DNA of 64,000 nt from Ricinus communis (GCF_019578655.1 NC_063261.1:13816216-13880215), one strand, 5' to 3'; positions 13,893-25,549 are shown, counted from the first letter of the stretch. Numbers and translations: made by a program. Notes: a model not told the origin generated them from the sequence alone.

Positions 13893-14111
13893 ATGAGGGT
13901 TGTATGTTGGAACAGTCAAGGTGTGGGGGACCCCCTGACTGTCCATAATTTAAAGAGTATTTGTTGCACTCATTCCTAGATGTTGTGTGCCTAATAGAGA
14001 TAAAAGGATAATAGTAGTGTAGTTGGTAGGAAAATTCAATTTTGTGGGTTTAGTGAGTTTGCTTTTATTGATCCGTGAGGTTTAAGTGGGGGCTTCTGTG
14101 TTGTATGTAAG
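13893..14111 (+). pseudogene. LINE ORF2 endonuclease, N-terminal part
   Basis: An ATG at 13893 opens a frame beginning MRVVCWNSQGVGDPLTV, the usual start of the apurinic/apyrimidinic-type endonuclease of plant L1 LINEs, where the conserved WN sits at the active-site edge. Stop codons follow within about 30 residues and the frame shifts. The match resumes as a GLSGG-like motif near 14075, just before the gypsy insertion at 14112. The enzyme would have nicked target DNA for target-primed reverse transcription; this copy is dead. Confidence 0.75.
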
Positions 14112-15067
14112 TGATGCAACCAAGGATGCATCTAAGTCAACTAGCATGGATCCACTAGCCTATAGAGGACCAATGACAGGAGTAAGGAGTAAGAAGTTCA
14201 AGCAAACCTTAAATTCTTACTTGGAGCATGTTTTGAAGATGGCTAATGATGGTGCTTTTGATGATGATAACAATGCCTTGAAGATAGTGACAGTAATTGC
14301 TATTAATGAAGATTGAGGCAGAAGCTCATCTTCAATAAGGCGTGACCACGCCTTACAACCTGTGAGCTATGTAGAAGATCATTGTCAATAAGGCGTGACC
14401 ACGCCTTACAATTCATGAGCTGCTGGAACTTGCAAAAAGAGCTTCAAATTTTTCAAGATAAATCCACAGTGGACCCATTTTTTAGTTAATTTCCTCTATT
14501 TTTGGAAGTACTGGATAAAGAGAACTTTCTCCATGAATTTAGGATTTTAATTTGTTTAGATTATCTTATCCTTCCTTATAGGGATAAGATCAGGAGCCTT
14601 TTAAAGTTTGATTTTTATTTCTTATCTCTTAGTCCTTTTTAGGGTTAGAATCATTTCAAAATCCTATAAATAGAGCTATGTATTTCGGCCAAAAGGGCAT
14701 TAGATCAATATATCATTTGAATGAAGTTTATTTTCCTTGAGTTGTTAACTCTTGAATTTCTTAAGATTAAATTAACTTGTTTAGTTTAGTTTCACATATA
14801 CATGTTTAATCAATCAATTAACTTTTTATTAGTTTCTTAGGTTGTTTGAACATTCTTCATCTATTTATAACTAAAGGGTTTAGTAGTTCTATTGCTAAAT
14901 TTGTTAGTTCCATAATCAATTGCAAACTTTCAAGTTAGATTTTGGGGCGACAATTCGAACTTATTGTTAAGGGTGCTTCCTCTTAAATAGGGAGAGCGTT
15001 TATCAGTTTGAGTTTCTCACCATTGCTCATCTTGGTGTTTGAACGTATCCAGTTCGAGTTCGTATCA
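14112..15067 (+). repeat. gypsy 5' LTR with promoter
   Basis: 956 bp, TGATGC...GTATCA. It carries a TATA box (TATAAATAG, 14665-14673). Relative to the 3' LTR it has an extra copy of a short block around 14335-14410 that contains a perfect 9-bp hairpin, TAAGGCGTG-AC-CACGCCTTA; the 3' LTR has it once. LTR sequences are otherwise close, implying a fairly recent insertion compared with the host LINE. Confidence 0.9.
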
Positions 15068-15069
15068 TT

Positions 15070-15083
15070 TGGTAGTAGAGCCA
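15070..15083 (+). promoter_or_regulatory. primer-binding site (initiator tRNA-Met)
   Basis: Two bases after the 5' LTR, TGGTAGTAGAGCC matches the TGGTATCAGAGCC consensus that pairs with the 3' end of initiator methionine tRNA, with two differences. Confidence 0.8.
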
Positions 15084-15696
15084 AACTTATAAGTTTGGTT
15101 TACTTTCTTTTCAATTAAGGGTCTGTCTTCTATTTCATCTCAATTTCTGTTCGCATCATTAAAAAAAAGTATACTATTTTCAATTGCTGCCCGCATACCA
15201 AGGCAAATTTAAAAAGAAAAGGAAAGGAACGGAAAATTAACCCTAACCGTTTGTGTTGAGTGGTTCTTGAAGAATTGATTCATTCCGCAATTCTTTTTTT
15301 TAATTGATTGGAGCTGTTCTTCATTCTTGAAATTCTGATTTGGGTAATTTTTTTTTGTTTTCTCTTAAAAAGCTATTCTTTTGGGTTAATTGAGTCTTGT
15401 TCGATTAGTTTTAAGCTTGTTTTGTTCACACGCTTATAATTCATTTTATTGATTCACGAGTGTTCTATTGAACTTCAGAATTAATAAACGTTAAGAGGTT
15501 GTGAAAAACTTTTTTTTTTTATTATTAGAACAACTTGATTTAATTTCTATAAGGGATTCAATTCTTTGTGAGTGAAACACATGAGGGAGTGATCTTTTCT
15601 TATTTTACCTTTGACTATAAGAAGCCTCCAGAGTATAACACTTGATCACGTCTTGTTTTTTTTCTTTATTTTCTTTTCTAGTCTTTTGGGTTAACC

Positions 15697-16412
15697 ATGT
15701 CATCTGAACAACCATTAACTTTGAAAAATTTAGCTTCTACATTGAAAGATATAGTAGAACATATGCAAAGACAATTTCAAAAACAAGATGACAAATTAAC
15801 TAGGTTATTGAATGATATGCCTAAAACGTCTAAAGGGGACAATTTTGATAATGACTTAGAAAGTGAGTCTAAAGGGTCTAGACATAATCTCCAACCTAAA
15901 ATTAACACTAATTTGGGTAGCATTAAGATGAGAATAACGTCTTTTCATGGTAAGAGTGACCTTGAAGTTTTTGGGAAAAGAAGGTTGAAAGGGTTTTTGA
16001 ACTTCATAACTATAGTGAGTCTAAAAAGGTTAAACTTGCTGTTGTTGAATTTTGTGATTATGCTGCCATTTGGTGGGATCAATTGGTGAGTGGTCGTAGG
16101 CGTTATGGAAAACCCGAAGTTGGTTCATGGGATGAGGTTAAGCACATTATACGAAAAAGGTTTGTGCCATCGCACTACCAAAGGGATTTGTGCAACAAGT
16201 TACAAAATTTAGTACAATGTAGTAAGAGTGTTGAGGAGTATTGGCAATCTATGGAGATAGCTATGATTAGAGCTAATATAGATGAGGATAGGGAAGCCAC
16301 AATGGCAAGATTTCTGCATGGTTTGAATTGTGATATTGCTAACATAATTGAGTTGCAACATTATGTAGAGATGGAGGACATGTTGCACATAGCCATAAAG
16401 GTGGAAAAGTAA
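15697..16412 (+). pseudogene. Ty3/gypsy gag, frameshifted
   Basis: The frame opens at ATG 15697 (MSSEQPLTLKNL) and carries the gag capsid domain: an ITSFHGKSD start, then, after a frameshift near 16000-16080, a WWDQL-like motif, RRFVPSHY-type RKRFVPSHYQRDL, and REATMARFLHGLNCDIANI, before a stop at 16410. Gag would form the virus-like particle. At least one frame change lies between the two halves. The family is the common plant retrotransposon gag. Confidence 0.85.
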
Positions 16413-16589
16413 TTGAAAACCAAGAGCAAAAGTGCTGCTCCTAGCTCAAGATGGAGTAACATATGGAAAGGGAGCAACTAGCCCCCTAACAAGGGTCGTG
16501 AGGCATCAAAGGACATCAAGGCAACCCCTAAATTTGATGTTAACACTAAGCCAACGATGCAAAGTGACCTCAAATAAAAGAAAGTGTAA

Positions 16590-17336
16590 TGCTTTAAGTG
16601 TTTGGGGTATGGGCATATATCTTCCCAATGTCCAAACAAGCAAACCATGGCAATTCGAAATGGTGAAGTGGTCTTTGAGAGTGATGAAAAATCCGAACCT
16701 GGTGAGGAGGATTACCTAGACATGCCTGAGTTAGAGGATTGTGATGATGTGCAATTGGGTGAGGTTAGTAATGTACTTGTAACCTTTAGAGCTCTTAATT
16801 TACAACCTGTTGATGATGAAGCTCAAAGGGAAAACATATTCCATACTACATGTAAAGTACAAAACCGTGATGCTAATTGTAGTTTAATCATTAATAAGGG
16901 TAGTTGTACTAAAATAGCAAGTGCTATGATGGTTGATAAACTTAAATTTTCAACTATTAAGCACGCTAAGCCATACACCTTGCAATGGCTCAATGATCAA
17001 AGTGGAATTAGAGTTACTAAGCAAGTACGGGTTGCATTTAGTATAAAGAAGTATCATGATAAGGTATTATGTGATGTTGTTCCCATGCATACATGTCATA
17101 TGTTGCTAGGTAGACCATGGTTATATGATAGATCTGTAATTTATAATGGTCGAACCAATGCTTATTCTCTTGTAATGGATGGAAAACCGTATGTTTTGGC
17201 ACTATTAAGTTGTAAAGAAGTTTGTGAATTACAAAAAGTTGTAATGGACCGAATGGAAGCATATGAGAAAGGAAAAAGTGTGAGAGTGCACATGAAAAAG
17301 AAAAGGTGCACAAGCAAAAGGGGAGTTGTATGGTAA
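16590..17336 (+). pseudogene. gag zinc knuckle and aspartic protease remnant
   Basis: A CCHC zinc knuckle is intact at 16590-16631 (CFKCLGYGHISSQC). About 85 codons downstream comes a retropepsin-like region: LIINKGSCT stands where an active-site DxGS/T is expected, so the catalytic aspartate is replaced by asparagine. It is followed by the typical CDVVPM...CHMLLGRPW segment. The reading frame then runs into low-complexity lysine-rich sequence and stops at 17336. Loss of the catalytic residue means no protease activity. Confidence 0.8.
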
Positions 17337-17451
17337 ATAATAAAGGGCGAGAGTAAAGAGTGGTAAAATGAGAGTTTAGTGAGGGTTTGCGCAAGAATAT
17401 GAGCAAAAGAATGAGTAAGGCGCAAGAAAAAGGGGAAGCAAGTGAGAAAAA

Positions 17452-18120
17452 GTGAGTTTCTTAGTTAGAGAGCGAGACTTGAGAAAAGCTTTGAGTGAAA
17501 ATAGGCAAGTACTTGTACTTATGTACAAGGAAACTTTATTTAACACTAATGATCTTGACTCTTCTCTTCCTAGTGTGTTTGTAAGTGTTTTGCAGGATTT
17601 TTTGATTCCCACAGATCATGAAGCATTGAAGCACTTGAAGGGACAAAACAAGTTGAATAAATGCCATGCTAAGTGGAGAGAATTCATTGAAGCATTTAAC
17701 TATGTTATTAAGTACAAGCTAGATTTGATTGCTTTACCTTTGAGTGAACAAGTGAATTTAGAAGGCACAAAGAAGGCTCGATTTGAGTTGAAGTTGCATG
17801 AACAAGTGCATGCAAACTTGGAAAGGCGTAATAAACAAATCACCAAACAACGCAATAAGGGCTGCAAAAGGGTGGTTTTTGAAGTTGGTGATTCGGTTTG
17901 GGTGCATTTCAGGAAGGAAAGTTTTCCCAATTAAAGGAAATCAAAGTTGATGCCACGTGGTGATGGTCCATTTCAAGTGATAGAGCGCATCAACGATAAT
18001 GCATACAAAGTTGACTTACCTGGTGAGTATAATTTTAGTGCTACTTTTAATGTTGTTGATTTGTCTCCTTTTGATTTTGATGGAGGCGTTGATTTGAGGT
18101 CGAATCCTTTCGAAGAGGGG
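17452..18120 (+). pseudogene. fused scraps of RNase H and integrase C-terminus
   Basis: Residues near 17610-17720 read TDHEALKHLKGQNKLNK and FIEAFNYVIKYK, the end of the Ty3/gypsy RNase H. The next codons jump to KKARFELKLHEQVHANLERR and FEVGDSVWVHFRKE, the integrase C-terminal region, so the linker, integrase zinc finger and DDE core are deleted. A stop at 17934 interrupts the frame, which continues at 17947 with [19 protein letters not shown] and [10 protein letters not shown]. It ends at the polypurine tract. Confidence 0.85.
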
Positions 18121-18131
18121 GGGGGGGGGAA
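18115..18131 (+). other. polypurine tract
   Basis: A GAGGGGGGGGGGGGAA-type purine run directly in front of the 3' LTR, where plus-strand DNA synthesis would be primed. The G run is long enough that its exact length may be unreliable. Confidence 0.8.
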
Positions 18132-19054
18132 TGATGCAACCAAGGATGCATTTAAGTCAACTAGTATAGATCCACTAGCCTATGGAGGACCAATGACACG
18201 AGCATAGAGTAAGAAGTTCAAGCAAGCCTTAAATTCTTACTTGGAGCATGTTTTGAAGATGGCTAATGATTGTGCTTTTGATGATGATAACAATACCTTG
18301 AAGATAGTGACAGTAATTGCTATTAATGAAGATTGAGGCAGAAGCTCATCTTTAATAAGGCGTGACCACGCCTTACAATTCATGAGCTGTTGGAACCTGC
18401 AAAAAGAGCTTCGAAATTTTTCAAGATAAATTCGTCGTGGACCCATTTTTTAGTTAATTTCCTCTATTTTTGGAAGTACTGGATAAAAAGAACTTTCTCC
18501 ATGAATTTAGGATTTTAATTTGTTTACATTACTCTTTATCTTATCCTTCCTTATGGGGATAAGATCAGCCGCATATTATGAGTCTTTTAGGGTTTAATTT
18601 TTATTCCTTATCTCTTAGTCCTTTTTAGGGTTAGAATCATTTCAAAATCCTATAAATAGAGCTATGTATTTCGGCCAAAAGGGCATTGGATCAATATATT
18701 ATTTGAATGAAGTTTATTTTCCTTGAGTTGTTAACTCTTGAATTTCTTGAGATTAAATTAACTTGTTTAGTTTAGTTTCACATCTACCTGTTTAATCAAT
18801 CAATTAGCTTTTTTATTAGTTTCTTGGGTTGTTTGAACATTCTTCATCTATTTATAACTAAAGGGCTTAGTAGTTCTATTGCTAAGTTTGTTAGTTCCAT
18901 AATCAATTGCAAACTTTCAAGTTAGGTTTTGGGGCGACAATTCGAACTTATTGGTAAGGGTGCTTCCTCTTAAAAAGGGAGAGCGTTTATCAGTTTGAGT
19001 TTCTCACCATTGCTTATCTTGGTATTTAAACATATCCGGTTCGAGTTCGTATCA
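18132..19054 (+). repeat. gypsy 3' LTR
   Basis: 923 bp, starting TGATGC and ending GTATCA, followed by the target duplication GTAAG. It has a TATA box (TATAAATAG, 18651-18659) in the same context as the 5' LTR and a single copy of the 9-bp hairpin block. Confidence 0.9.
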
Positions 19055-20678
19055 GTAAGAGTACTTATTCTATTAATGCTATCTCTTCAGAATCCTTCTA
19101 TTTGCATTGTAGAGTTAATGATATTTCAACAGGGCTTTATTAGGAGTTATGCGTGATGCATCTAAGTATTGAGGTCGAGCTTAGGCGTGATCAATGTGCT
19201 CGGTTAGTTTCCTACTTACCGAATGTGTTTGACTAGGTTTTGATATGTGGAGATTTTGATCTATTGTTGAGTACCTATGAAAAACATGGTGGTTTCCATA
19301 TGAATGGTCTAAAATAAAGGAGTTCTAAGATTTCTTAAATGAGCTTCAAGTTTGTGATTTGGGCTTCTCGAGTCATCTATTTACATGGAATACCTGTCGC
19401 CAAGGAGTGGATAATATGCAAGAATGCTTGGACAAGTTTGCTTGCTTGCTTGCATGCATGGAGTAATATGTATCATGGGGCTCACATATCTCACCTTGAG
19501 GATGTCAGATCATACCATTGCCCTATATTTCTTAATTCTAGCTCTAATGTTCTAAGGCTTAGAGGTTAGTTTCATTTCGATGCTAGGTGGGTGGATGAGG
19601 CTCGTACATAAGAAGTGATTTCCTTAGCTTGGAATTCTGGTCTGATAGGTTCAACTATGTTCATTATGCATGGGAAGATTAAAACATGTCATCACTAACT
19701 CCTTGCTTAGCGGAAACAAAGTAAGTCTAATGCTAGACTCAGAATTGGGGAACTCAAAACTAAATTAAAAGAGCTTAAAGATTTAGACTAAAGTTGGGAT
19801 AGGGTAGAAATCCAAGCGGTTGAGGAACAACTGGCAAAGGAAATTCAATATGAGGAGTTGTTCTATGCTCAGAAGTCACGAGTTGACTGGTTGCGTCCGG
19901 GGATCGAAATACAGCTTTTTTCCATGCTTAGACAATCCAAAGGAGGAGGCAAAATGCTATTACAGGTCTGTTTAATGGTCAAGGCACTTGAAAATTAGGT
20001 AATGAGGCAATAATGCAAGTGGCAATGGAATACTTCTAGAATATTTATTCCTTGGTAAACCCTCAAAGCATGAATTGTATGACTTGATTAGTTCATCAAA
20101 AAGTCTCAGATAGGATGAATTTGTATCTAACAAGGAATATTTTAGACTCGGAAATTTGTAAAGCGATGTTTTCAATTAATCCAAGAAAGGCACTAGGAAG
20201 TGATGGCATGACAAGTAAATTCTTTCAAGCTTATTGGGATATTATAGGGACTGACGCCTATAAGGCAGTGGCAAGTTTTTTTCGGACTGATAAGCTACTG
20301 TGGAGCTTCAATCATATTATCATATCTTTGCTTCCCAAGGTCCAACAACCGTAAATAAATATCTTAAGTTATTGGTTGTGATAGCAAATTGAAGAGGAAA
20401 ACCTTCGTGGAAGTGAAAGAAAGATGTTAAATTGGCTATTAGGGTGGAAAAAGAAGTTATGGTCAGCCAAAGGTAACAAAATTATGCTTAAAGTTGTGGC
20501 TACAGCCTTTCTTGTGTATTCGATATCATGTATCCTTTTTTTTAAAAAGTTTGTGTATAGAAATCAATAGTATGATGAGCCATTTTTTATGGTGACCAAA
20601 GGAGAGGGAGAACCATATCCATTGGATTCCTTGAAAACGTTTTTTGCCAGTCAAAGAGAGATGGTGTTATGGGGTTTA
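19055..20678 (+). pseudogene. LINE ORF2: endonuclease end and first part of reverse transcriptase
   Basis: Frames in this stretch give ICGDFDLLLSTYEKHGG (endonuclease, with the GDFN-like motif altered), then near 19860-19930 YAQKSRVDWLRPG and TAFFH, the standard link before reverse transcriptase. At about 20115-20350 come NPRKALGSDGMTSKFFQAYW and ISLLPKVQQP, the first reverse-transcriptase motifs. A later fragment (about 20440-20530) matches the downstream WSAKGNKIMLKVV region. The palm with the YxDD motif is not visible, so an internal deletion is likely. Many stops; non-functional. Confidence 0.8.
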
Positions 20679-20969
20679 TGTTGTTGCTGGACTTTAGAAG
20701 AAAAGCTTAGCACAAGAAGTAAAGCTAGAGAATGCAAGTATTTGGTGCAGTAAAACTTACTACTTTTCTCATAATTGTTGCCTTTTATTTATATTGAAAA
20801 GAAAGCTACAAATAAGGACTTATAACCACGTTCTACTTCCTACGTGCATGCCACTATTTAATTAATTAGCAAACTCCTAAAGACTAGGTCAAAAAGTAAC
20901 CAACATCTATTAGCTAAAAGAAAACACATTGCTGAAAATAGAACTTTTAGAGTACGAGCTTATCCAATA
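20679..20969 (-). repeat. copia 3' LTR
   Basis: 291 bp (in element orientation this is the downstream LTR). It differs from the other LTR at scattered positions, for example ccaata instead of ccaaca at the outer start. The inner edge adjoins the end of the polyprotein. Confidence 0.9.
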
Positions 20970-20971
20970 AA

Positions 20972-21872
20972 TCACCTCCTTAAGCTTGCTACACTGTTGA
21001 TTCGAACGATGCTGAGCTTCTGAACCATCTTGATGGACTTGTTCCGAGCCAATGCCTTTGTCAAAATATCCGCTAGCTGCCCATCTATGCCGACGTGATC
21101 AACATCCATTTTCCCGGTCTCGACACACTCCCGGATAAAATGAAATTTTGTGTCAATATGCTTGCTCCTCGCATGATACACTGGGTTCTTGCAAAGCGCA
21201 ATAGGCAACTTATTATCCACCAGTAGTTTGAAGCTCAGTTCTTCGCGCCCGACTAGCTCGCGGATAAGACGACTGAGCCTAACGCCTTGGCATGTCGCGG
21301 TCGCCGTCGTAATGTACTCTGCCTCACAGGATGATAGAACAACAATCTTCTACTTTTGGGAAGTCCATGTCACTATGCTATTCTCGGTGAAGAAAGCTAT
21401 CCCGGAGGTGCTCTTCCGGTCGTCGATATCACCGGCGAGGTCATTGTCGCTGTAGCCAATCAATGCCACTTTTTCTTCACCTGTCTTGTAACAACACCCG
21501 TAGCTTGGTGTACCTTGTATGTACCTAAGTATCTACTTGATAGCCGTCTAGTTTTGTGTGCTTGGCGCCTCCATGTATCAACTAGCAATCCCTACCGCGT
21601 GAGCAATGTCAAGCCGCATATTAACCAAGTAATTAGAGGCTTCCGATTACACTTTGATACTTCATTACGTCCACTGCAGTGCTCCTATCCTTCTTGTTTA
21701 GACGGATTCGATTCTCCATTAGCGTGTGACATGGGTTACAGCCACCCATGCTGGCGAACTCCAAAATCTTTGTCGCGTATGCTCCCTGGCACATCGTGAT
21801 TTCACCATCGCCTTGACGCACTTCGATTCCCAAGTAATAACTAAGAAGACTGAGATCGCTTATCTTAAACAC
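20972..21872 (-). pseudogene. copia reverse transcriptase end and RNase H
   Basis: Read leftwards from 21872: LSLLSYYLGIEVRQGDGEI, the region just after the catalytic palm, then frameshifted sequence with the RNase H segment, ending in ALCKNPVYHARSKHIDTKFHFIREC and DGQLADILTKAL (21220-20972), the classic copia C-terminus. RNase H would degrade the RNA template during reverse transcription. Frames are broken between 21630 and 21220. Confidence 0.85.
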
Positions 21873-22574
21873 CTATTGTATTTGTGCTTTGAACTTGACG
21901 ATTTCTTGAACACTTGTCCCCGTAATGATTAAGTCGTCCACATAAACGCCCATAAGCAGAAAAGATTGAGTTGTACCTTTCCTATAGACAGCATGCTCGA
22001 GCTGGCTTTTCGTGAACCCAAGTGAGATAAAGGAGGCTTCCAGCTTTGAGTTCCATGCTTTCGGTGCTTGTCGGAGCCCGTATAATGCCTTGCTTAGCTT
22101 GAGTACTTTTCCATTGTTGGCATTGTCAACGAAGCCTGACGGTTGCTGAACGTAGACTTCTTCAGCAAGGTCGCCGTTCAAGAACGCCGACTTCATGTCC
22201 ATGTGGTGCACCTGCCATTTTCCGTGTGTGGCGAGTGCTAGCAACTGTCGCATTGTCTCCATCCTTGCCACTGAAGTAAAAACTTCCTCGAAGTCCACTC
22301 CCTGACGCTGAGCGTAACCCTTGGCGACGAGTCTTGCCTTGTGCTTCATGATGTTATCGGTGGGATCTTTTTTTACTTTAAATACCCACTTGAGCCCAAT
22401 GGCGCGGTGGTTCGCCCATGTCTTGTTATCGACGATCGACTTCATCTCGTCCTCCATATCACTCATCCAAGACGCATCTGCAAGTGCAACTTCCACGCTC
22501 GCCGGCTCCTCCGCTAACAAGAGACATTGACTGTTTTCTTCGACATTTGTTATCTCATTGGTGGTGCTGTACAA
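21873..22574 (-). pseudogene. copia reverse transcriptase
   Basis: A 233-codon open stretch holds most of the RVT_2 type reverse transcriptase: W..A...E..S, GLKWVFKVKKDP, KARLVAKGYAQRQGVDFEEVF, the MDMKSAFLNGDL motif, and the catalytic YVDD in GVYVDDLIITG near 21940. The catalytic residues are present, but the frame ends in a stop right after KFKAQIQ and the upstream frame is separated by another stop. Confidence 0.9.
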
Positions 22575-22583
22575 GTCTGAGAT

Positions 22584-23740
22584 TCACCGGTATCGCCGAG
22601 GTCCTGAGTTGGTGTCGAGGTTGTCATCGTGTGTGGGTAGTGTAGCCCACTGAACCTTCATCTGAACGAGCATAGGTGTTCGTGGCTCAACTTCCGGTAT
22701 GGTCAGTCCAATTGCTAGTGTGCGTGGTGCACCTGTTGTTGTTGCATTGGTCTCCGTTGAGTAAACCACTATGAACGTGGTCGGTGCTGCTGTTGTCTCC
22801 AAGCTCGATGTCTCCCAATTCCAGGTGTGGCCCTTCTCAAAAACAACGTTTCTAGTTACATATAGCCACTTCTCTACCGGGTCGTAAACCCGGTAAGCCT
22901 TTGCACCATCCTCGTAGCCTATGAACACCCCCAACGTCGAGTGATCTGCAAGCTTGTGCATTCCTGGTCCGACTCTCTTGACATGTGTGATGCATCTGAA
23001 GGTTCTCAGATGGTGCACGCTCGGCTTCTTTTTGTGCCATGCTTCGTAGGGCGTCATGCCGTCCAAACTCCTCGTCGGCATGCGGTTGAGAAGGTACGAT
23101 GCAGTTCTCACAGCCTCTCCCCAAAGCATTCCGGGCACAGCCATCGACTTCATAAGACATTGAGCCATTTCAACCACCGTTGATTTTGCCTCTCCACAAC
23201 GCCGTTTTGTTGCAGCGAGTAAGGTGCTGTGGTGTTGTGCTTAATGCCATTCTCCTTGCAGAACTCCACAAATTCGCCGGAGTTGAACTCTCCGCTGTAA
23301 TCAGAACGGAACGCGAGCAATTTGCACTCATGTTCTGCCTCAGCTATTGCCTTGATCTTTTTGAAACACCGGAATGCCCCATCTTTCGTCCTGAGCAACT
23401 CAATCCATATAAATCGACTAAAATCATCGACTATGAGCAGAAAGTACCTTTTATCGCTTGCGGTTATTAGAGTGATTGAGCTGCACAAGTCTCTGTGGAC
23501 TAGTTCCAGTGGACGTCATGCGTGGAACTTCGAAGCCTGAGGAAACGGTGTTCTGTGTTGCTTCCCAATTGCACATCCGTCATAGAGTTCCTCTACGTGT
23601 TCGATGTAGGGAATGCCACATACCATCTCTTTACGCGAAAGATTATGCAACGCTCGAAAGTGGCGATGCCCGAAATGGGCATGCCAAAGCCAAGCTACGT
23701 CGTCCTTCTGCATCAGTAGACTCACAGGCGCCTTAAGGTT
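22584..23740 (-). pseudogene. copia integrase
   Basis: Minus-strand frames give the zinc-binding HAHFGHRHFRALHNL region with a later C near 23570-23690, then the core: IVDDFSRFIWIELLRTKDG (23430-23380), FRSDYSGEFNSGEF (second acidic site), and CKENGIKHNTTAPYSLQQNGVVER with the third catalytic glutamate. The C-terminal region continues as MVEMAQCLMKS...LLNRMPTRSLDGMTPYEAW. A stop at about 23520 and a frame change near 23150-23180 break it. Integrase would have inserted the cDNA. Confidence 0.88.
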
Positions 23741-23745
23741 CAGAC

Positions 23746-24330
23746 TCAATGTGTAGAGTCAGTTGCGTGCGAGTGATACCCGTGCGAGTACTTTGTGTGT
23801 TCGATCAAGAATACAAAGCACCCCACCTTTGATGACGATTTTGCAACCATTTTCATCAAGTTGCCTAAGTGAGATGATGTTGCTCCGTAGGCTTGGGATA
23901 TAATATACATCGGAGAGAACACGATGGTCGTTAGTGAGACACTGAAACATGACTGTGCCTCTGCCACATATGTTCACCACTGAGCCGTCGCTGAATCGCA
24001 CCATGCCATACACTGTTTCATCGAGGGTCCTGAATGCTTTCTTTTCGCCGGTCATGTGACTGCTGGTGCTAGTGTCGAGATACCATACGCCTTCAGTTGC
24101 AGCCACGGGCATCACCTTCTCTTCTTTTAGGTACATTGCTGGAGGTGTGTTGTCGACACCTTGTGCCAACGTCTCAATCTGCACCATGAGCAGCACTGGT
24201 TCATCGTCTACCTCTGCCTCAGTACGAGCAAGATTCACCTGCTCTTGCTACTCCTGGTCACGCTTTGCTTTGCTGCACTCCTTCGCCTAATGCTCTGGAA
24301 TCCCACAGTAGCGACAATTGCCCTTTTTTC
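23746..24330 (-). pseudogene. copia zinc knuckle and aspartic protease
   Basis: A CCHC knuckle can be read near 24320-24275 as CRYCGIPEH-x-AKEC, with a TAG stop at the position just after the histidine. The protease follows: EGVWYLDTSTSSHMTG at about 24085-24045 has the copia active-site arrangement with a DTS triplet in place of DSG, so a key glycine is missing. The remaining protease fold (VNICGRGTVMF, VYYIPSLRSNIISLRQL) is well preserved. Confidence 0.82.
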
Positions 24331-24331
24331 G

Positions 24332-25243
24332 TTAGCCGTTGCCTCCGCTGCTTGATGATGACTTTGCTTTGTACCCTGCCGGCGACTTTAGTTTAGCTGC
24401 AGTCTTGCTCTTCTTGTCGCAGCCACCGGATGACCCTTGCCCTTGCTCACGATGACGCTGCCGGGACTGCCACTCTTCCTCCGTGAGGAGTAAATGACCT
24501 CCGGCAAGTGCGGGGTCATCAAGCTCGCCGTGCTCCTCTACGACTAGGAGCTGGCCAGTGAGTTCTTCGATGGACAGGTTTTTAAGATCCACTAGTGACT
24601 CAATCGCCATAGCCATTTGCTTGTACTTGCGTGGCACACTCTGAAGGAATTTGAGCACTGCCTTGTGCTCAGTCACTGGATCGCCCAACACCTCGAGGTC
24701 GTTGACGATAGCTGTGAGTCGAATGCCGAAAGACTCCACTCCCTCACCGTCCTTGAATGTGAGATTCTCAAAATCAGTCCAGCGTGTCTGCGCCTTAGCC
24801 TCTCGGACACGCTCGACGCCGACCTACATGATCTTGAGTGTGTCCTAAGCCTCCTTAGCTGTCTCCTTTATGCCAAGCATACGGATTAGTTCCGACGGAA
24901 CTGCCCATAGCAGTGCCGACATTGCTCTCCGGTCCTCGCGTTGATCGCCAGGACCACCTTCGATGACATCCCACAAGCCTTGCGCTTGTAGTTGTACCTT
25001 CATGAGGATCACCCAATCCGCGTAGTTGGTTCACATAAGAACCAGAAAGTGTGCTGCGCTATCGCTCTCCCTGATGATCCGTTCCACTATGCGTAGCTCA
25101 CTACCGCCACCGCTGTTAAGCTGTCCGAGCGGTGGAGTTGGACTTTCCCCCTTGTTCTTGTCGACTACTTTTTTTCCTTCTTTTGCCATTTGTCGAAGCG
25201 GATCAAACACCGATTGACTGCAGAGGTTTGGATCAAACACCAT
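24332..25243 (-). pseudogene. copia gag
   Basis: The ATG at 25243 (MVFDPNLCSQSVF) lies just inside the primer site and opens the polyprotein. The UBN2-type gag domain is visible after stops: WVILMKVQLQAQGLWDVIEGG near 25000-24940 and ESFGIRLTAIVNDLEVLG through LQSVPRKYKQMAMAIESL (24739-24590). The tail is rich in K, S and G, as in copia nucleocapsid regions. Stops at about 25030, 24850 and 24335 break it. Confidence 0.85.
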
Positions 25244-25257
25244 ACGCTCTAATACCA
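25244..25257 (-). promoter_or_regulatory. copia primer-binding site
   Basis: On the minus strand AGTGGTATTAGAGC lies directly after the 5' LTR; TGGTATTAGAGC is the usual copia match to initiator methionine tRNA with one difference. Confidence 0.85.
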
Positions 25258-25259
25258 CT

Positions 25260-25549
25260 TGCTGTTGCTGGACTTTAGAAGAAAAGCTTAGCACAAGAAG
25301 GAAAGCTAGAGAATGCAAGTATTTAGTACAGTAAAACTTACTGCTTTTCTCATAGTTGTTGCCTTTTATTTATACTGAAAAGAAAGCTACAAATAAGGAC
25401 TCATGACCACGTTCTACTTCCTACGTACATGCCACTATTCAATTAATTAGCAAACTCCTAAAGCCTAGGTCAAAAAGTAACCAACATCTATTAGCTAAAA
25501 AAAACACATTGCTGAAAATAGAACTTCTAGAGTACGAGCTTATCCAACA
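25260..25549 (-). repeat. copia 5' LTR
   Basis: 290 bp. In element orientation it starts TGTTGGATAAG and ends CCAGCAACAGCA. It is flanked outside by GTTTA, the target duplication. Confidence 0.9.

Larger units (their letters stand above)
14112..19054 (+). mobile_element. Ty3/gypsy LTR retrotransposon, internally deleted
   Basis: A complete but non-autonomous element of 4943 bp. The two LTRs (14112-15067 and 18132-19054) both begin TGATGC and end GTATCA. The five bases GTAAG flank the element on both sides (14107-14111 and 19055-19059), a clean target-site duplication inside a LINE. Inside are an initiator-tRNA primer site, a broken gag, a zinc knuckle, a protease remnant, a fused scrap of RNase H and integrase C-terminus, and a G-rich polypurine tract. 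Reverse transcriptase and the integrase core are absent, so mobility would have needed help from a full element. Confidence 0.93.
20679..25549 (-). mobile_element. Ty1/copia LTR retrotransposon, degenerate
   Basis: A 4871-bp element on the minus strand with short LTRs (20679-20969 and 25260-25549) and a perfect five-base target duplication GTTTA (20674-20678 and 25550-25554). Domain order read on the minus strand is gag, zinc knuckle, protease, integrase, reverse transcriptase, RNase H, the Pseudoviridae order. Composition is clearly more GC-rich than the surrounding DNA. Stops and frameshifts break the single polyprotein into about eight frames. It inserted into the LINE independently of the gypsy element. 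Confidence 0.93.
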
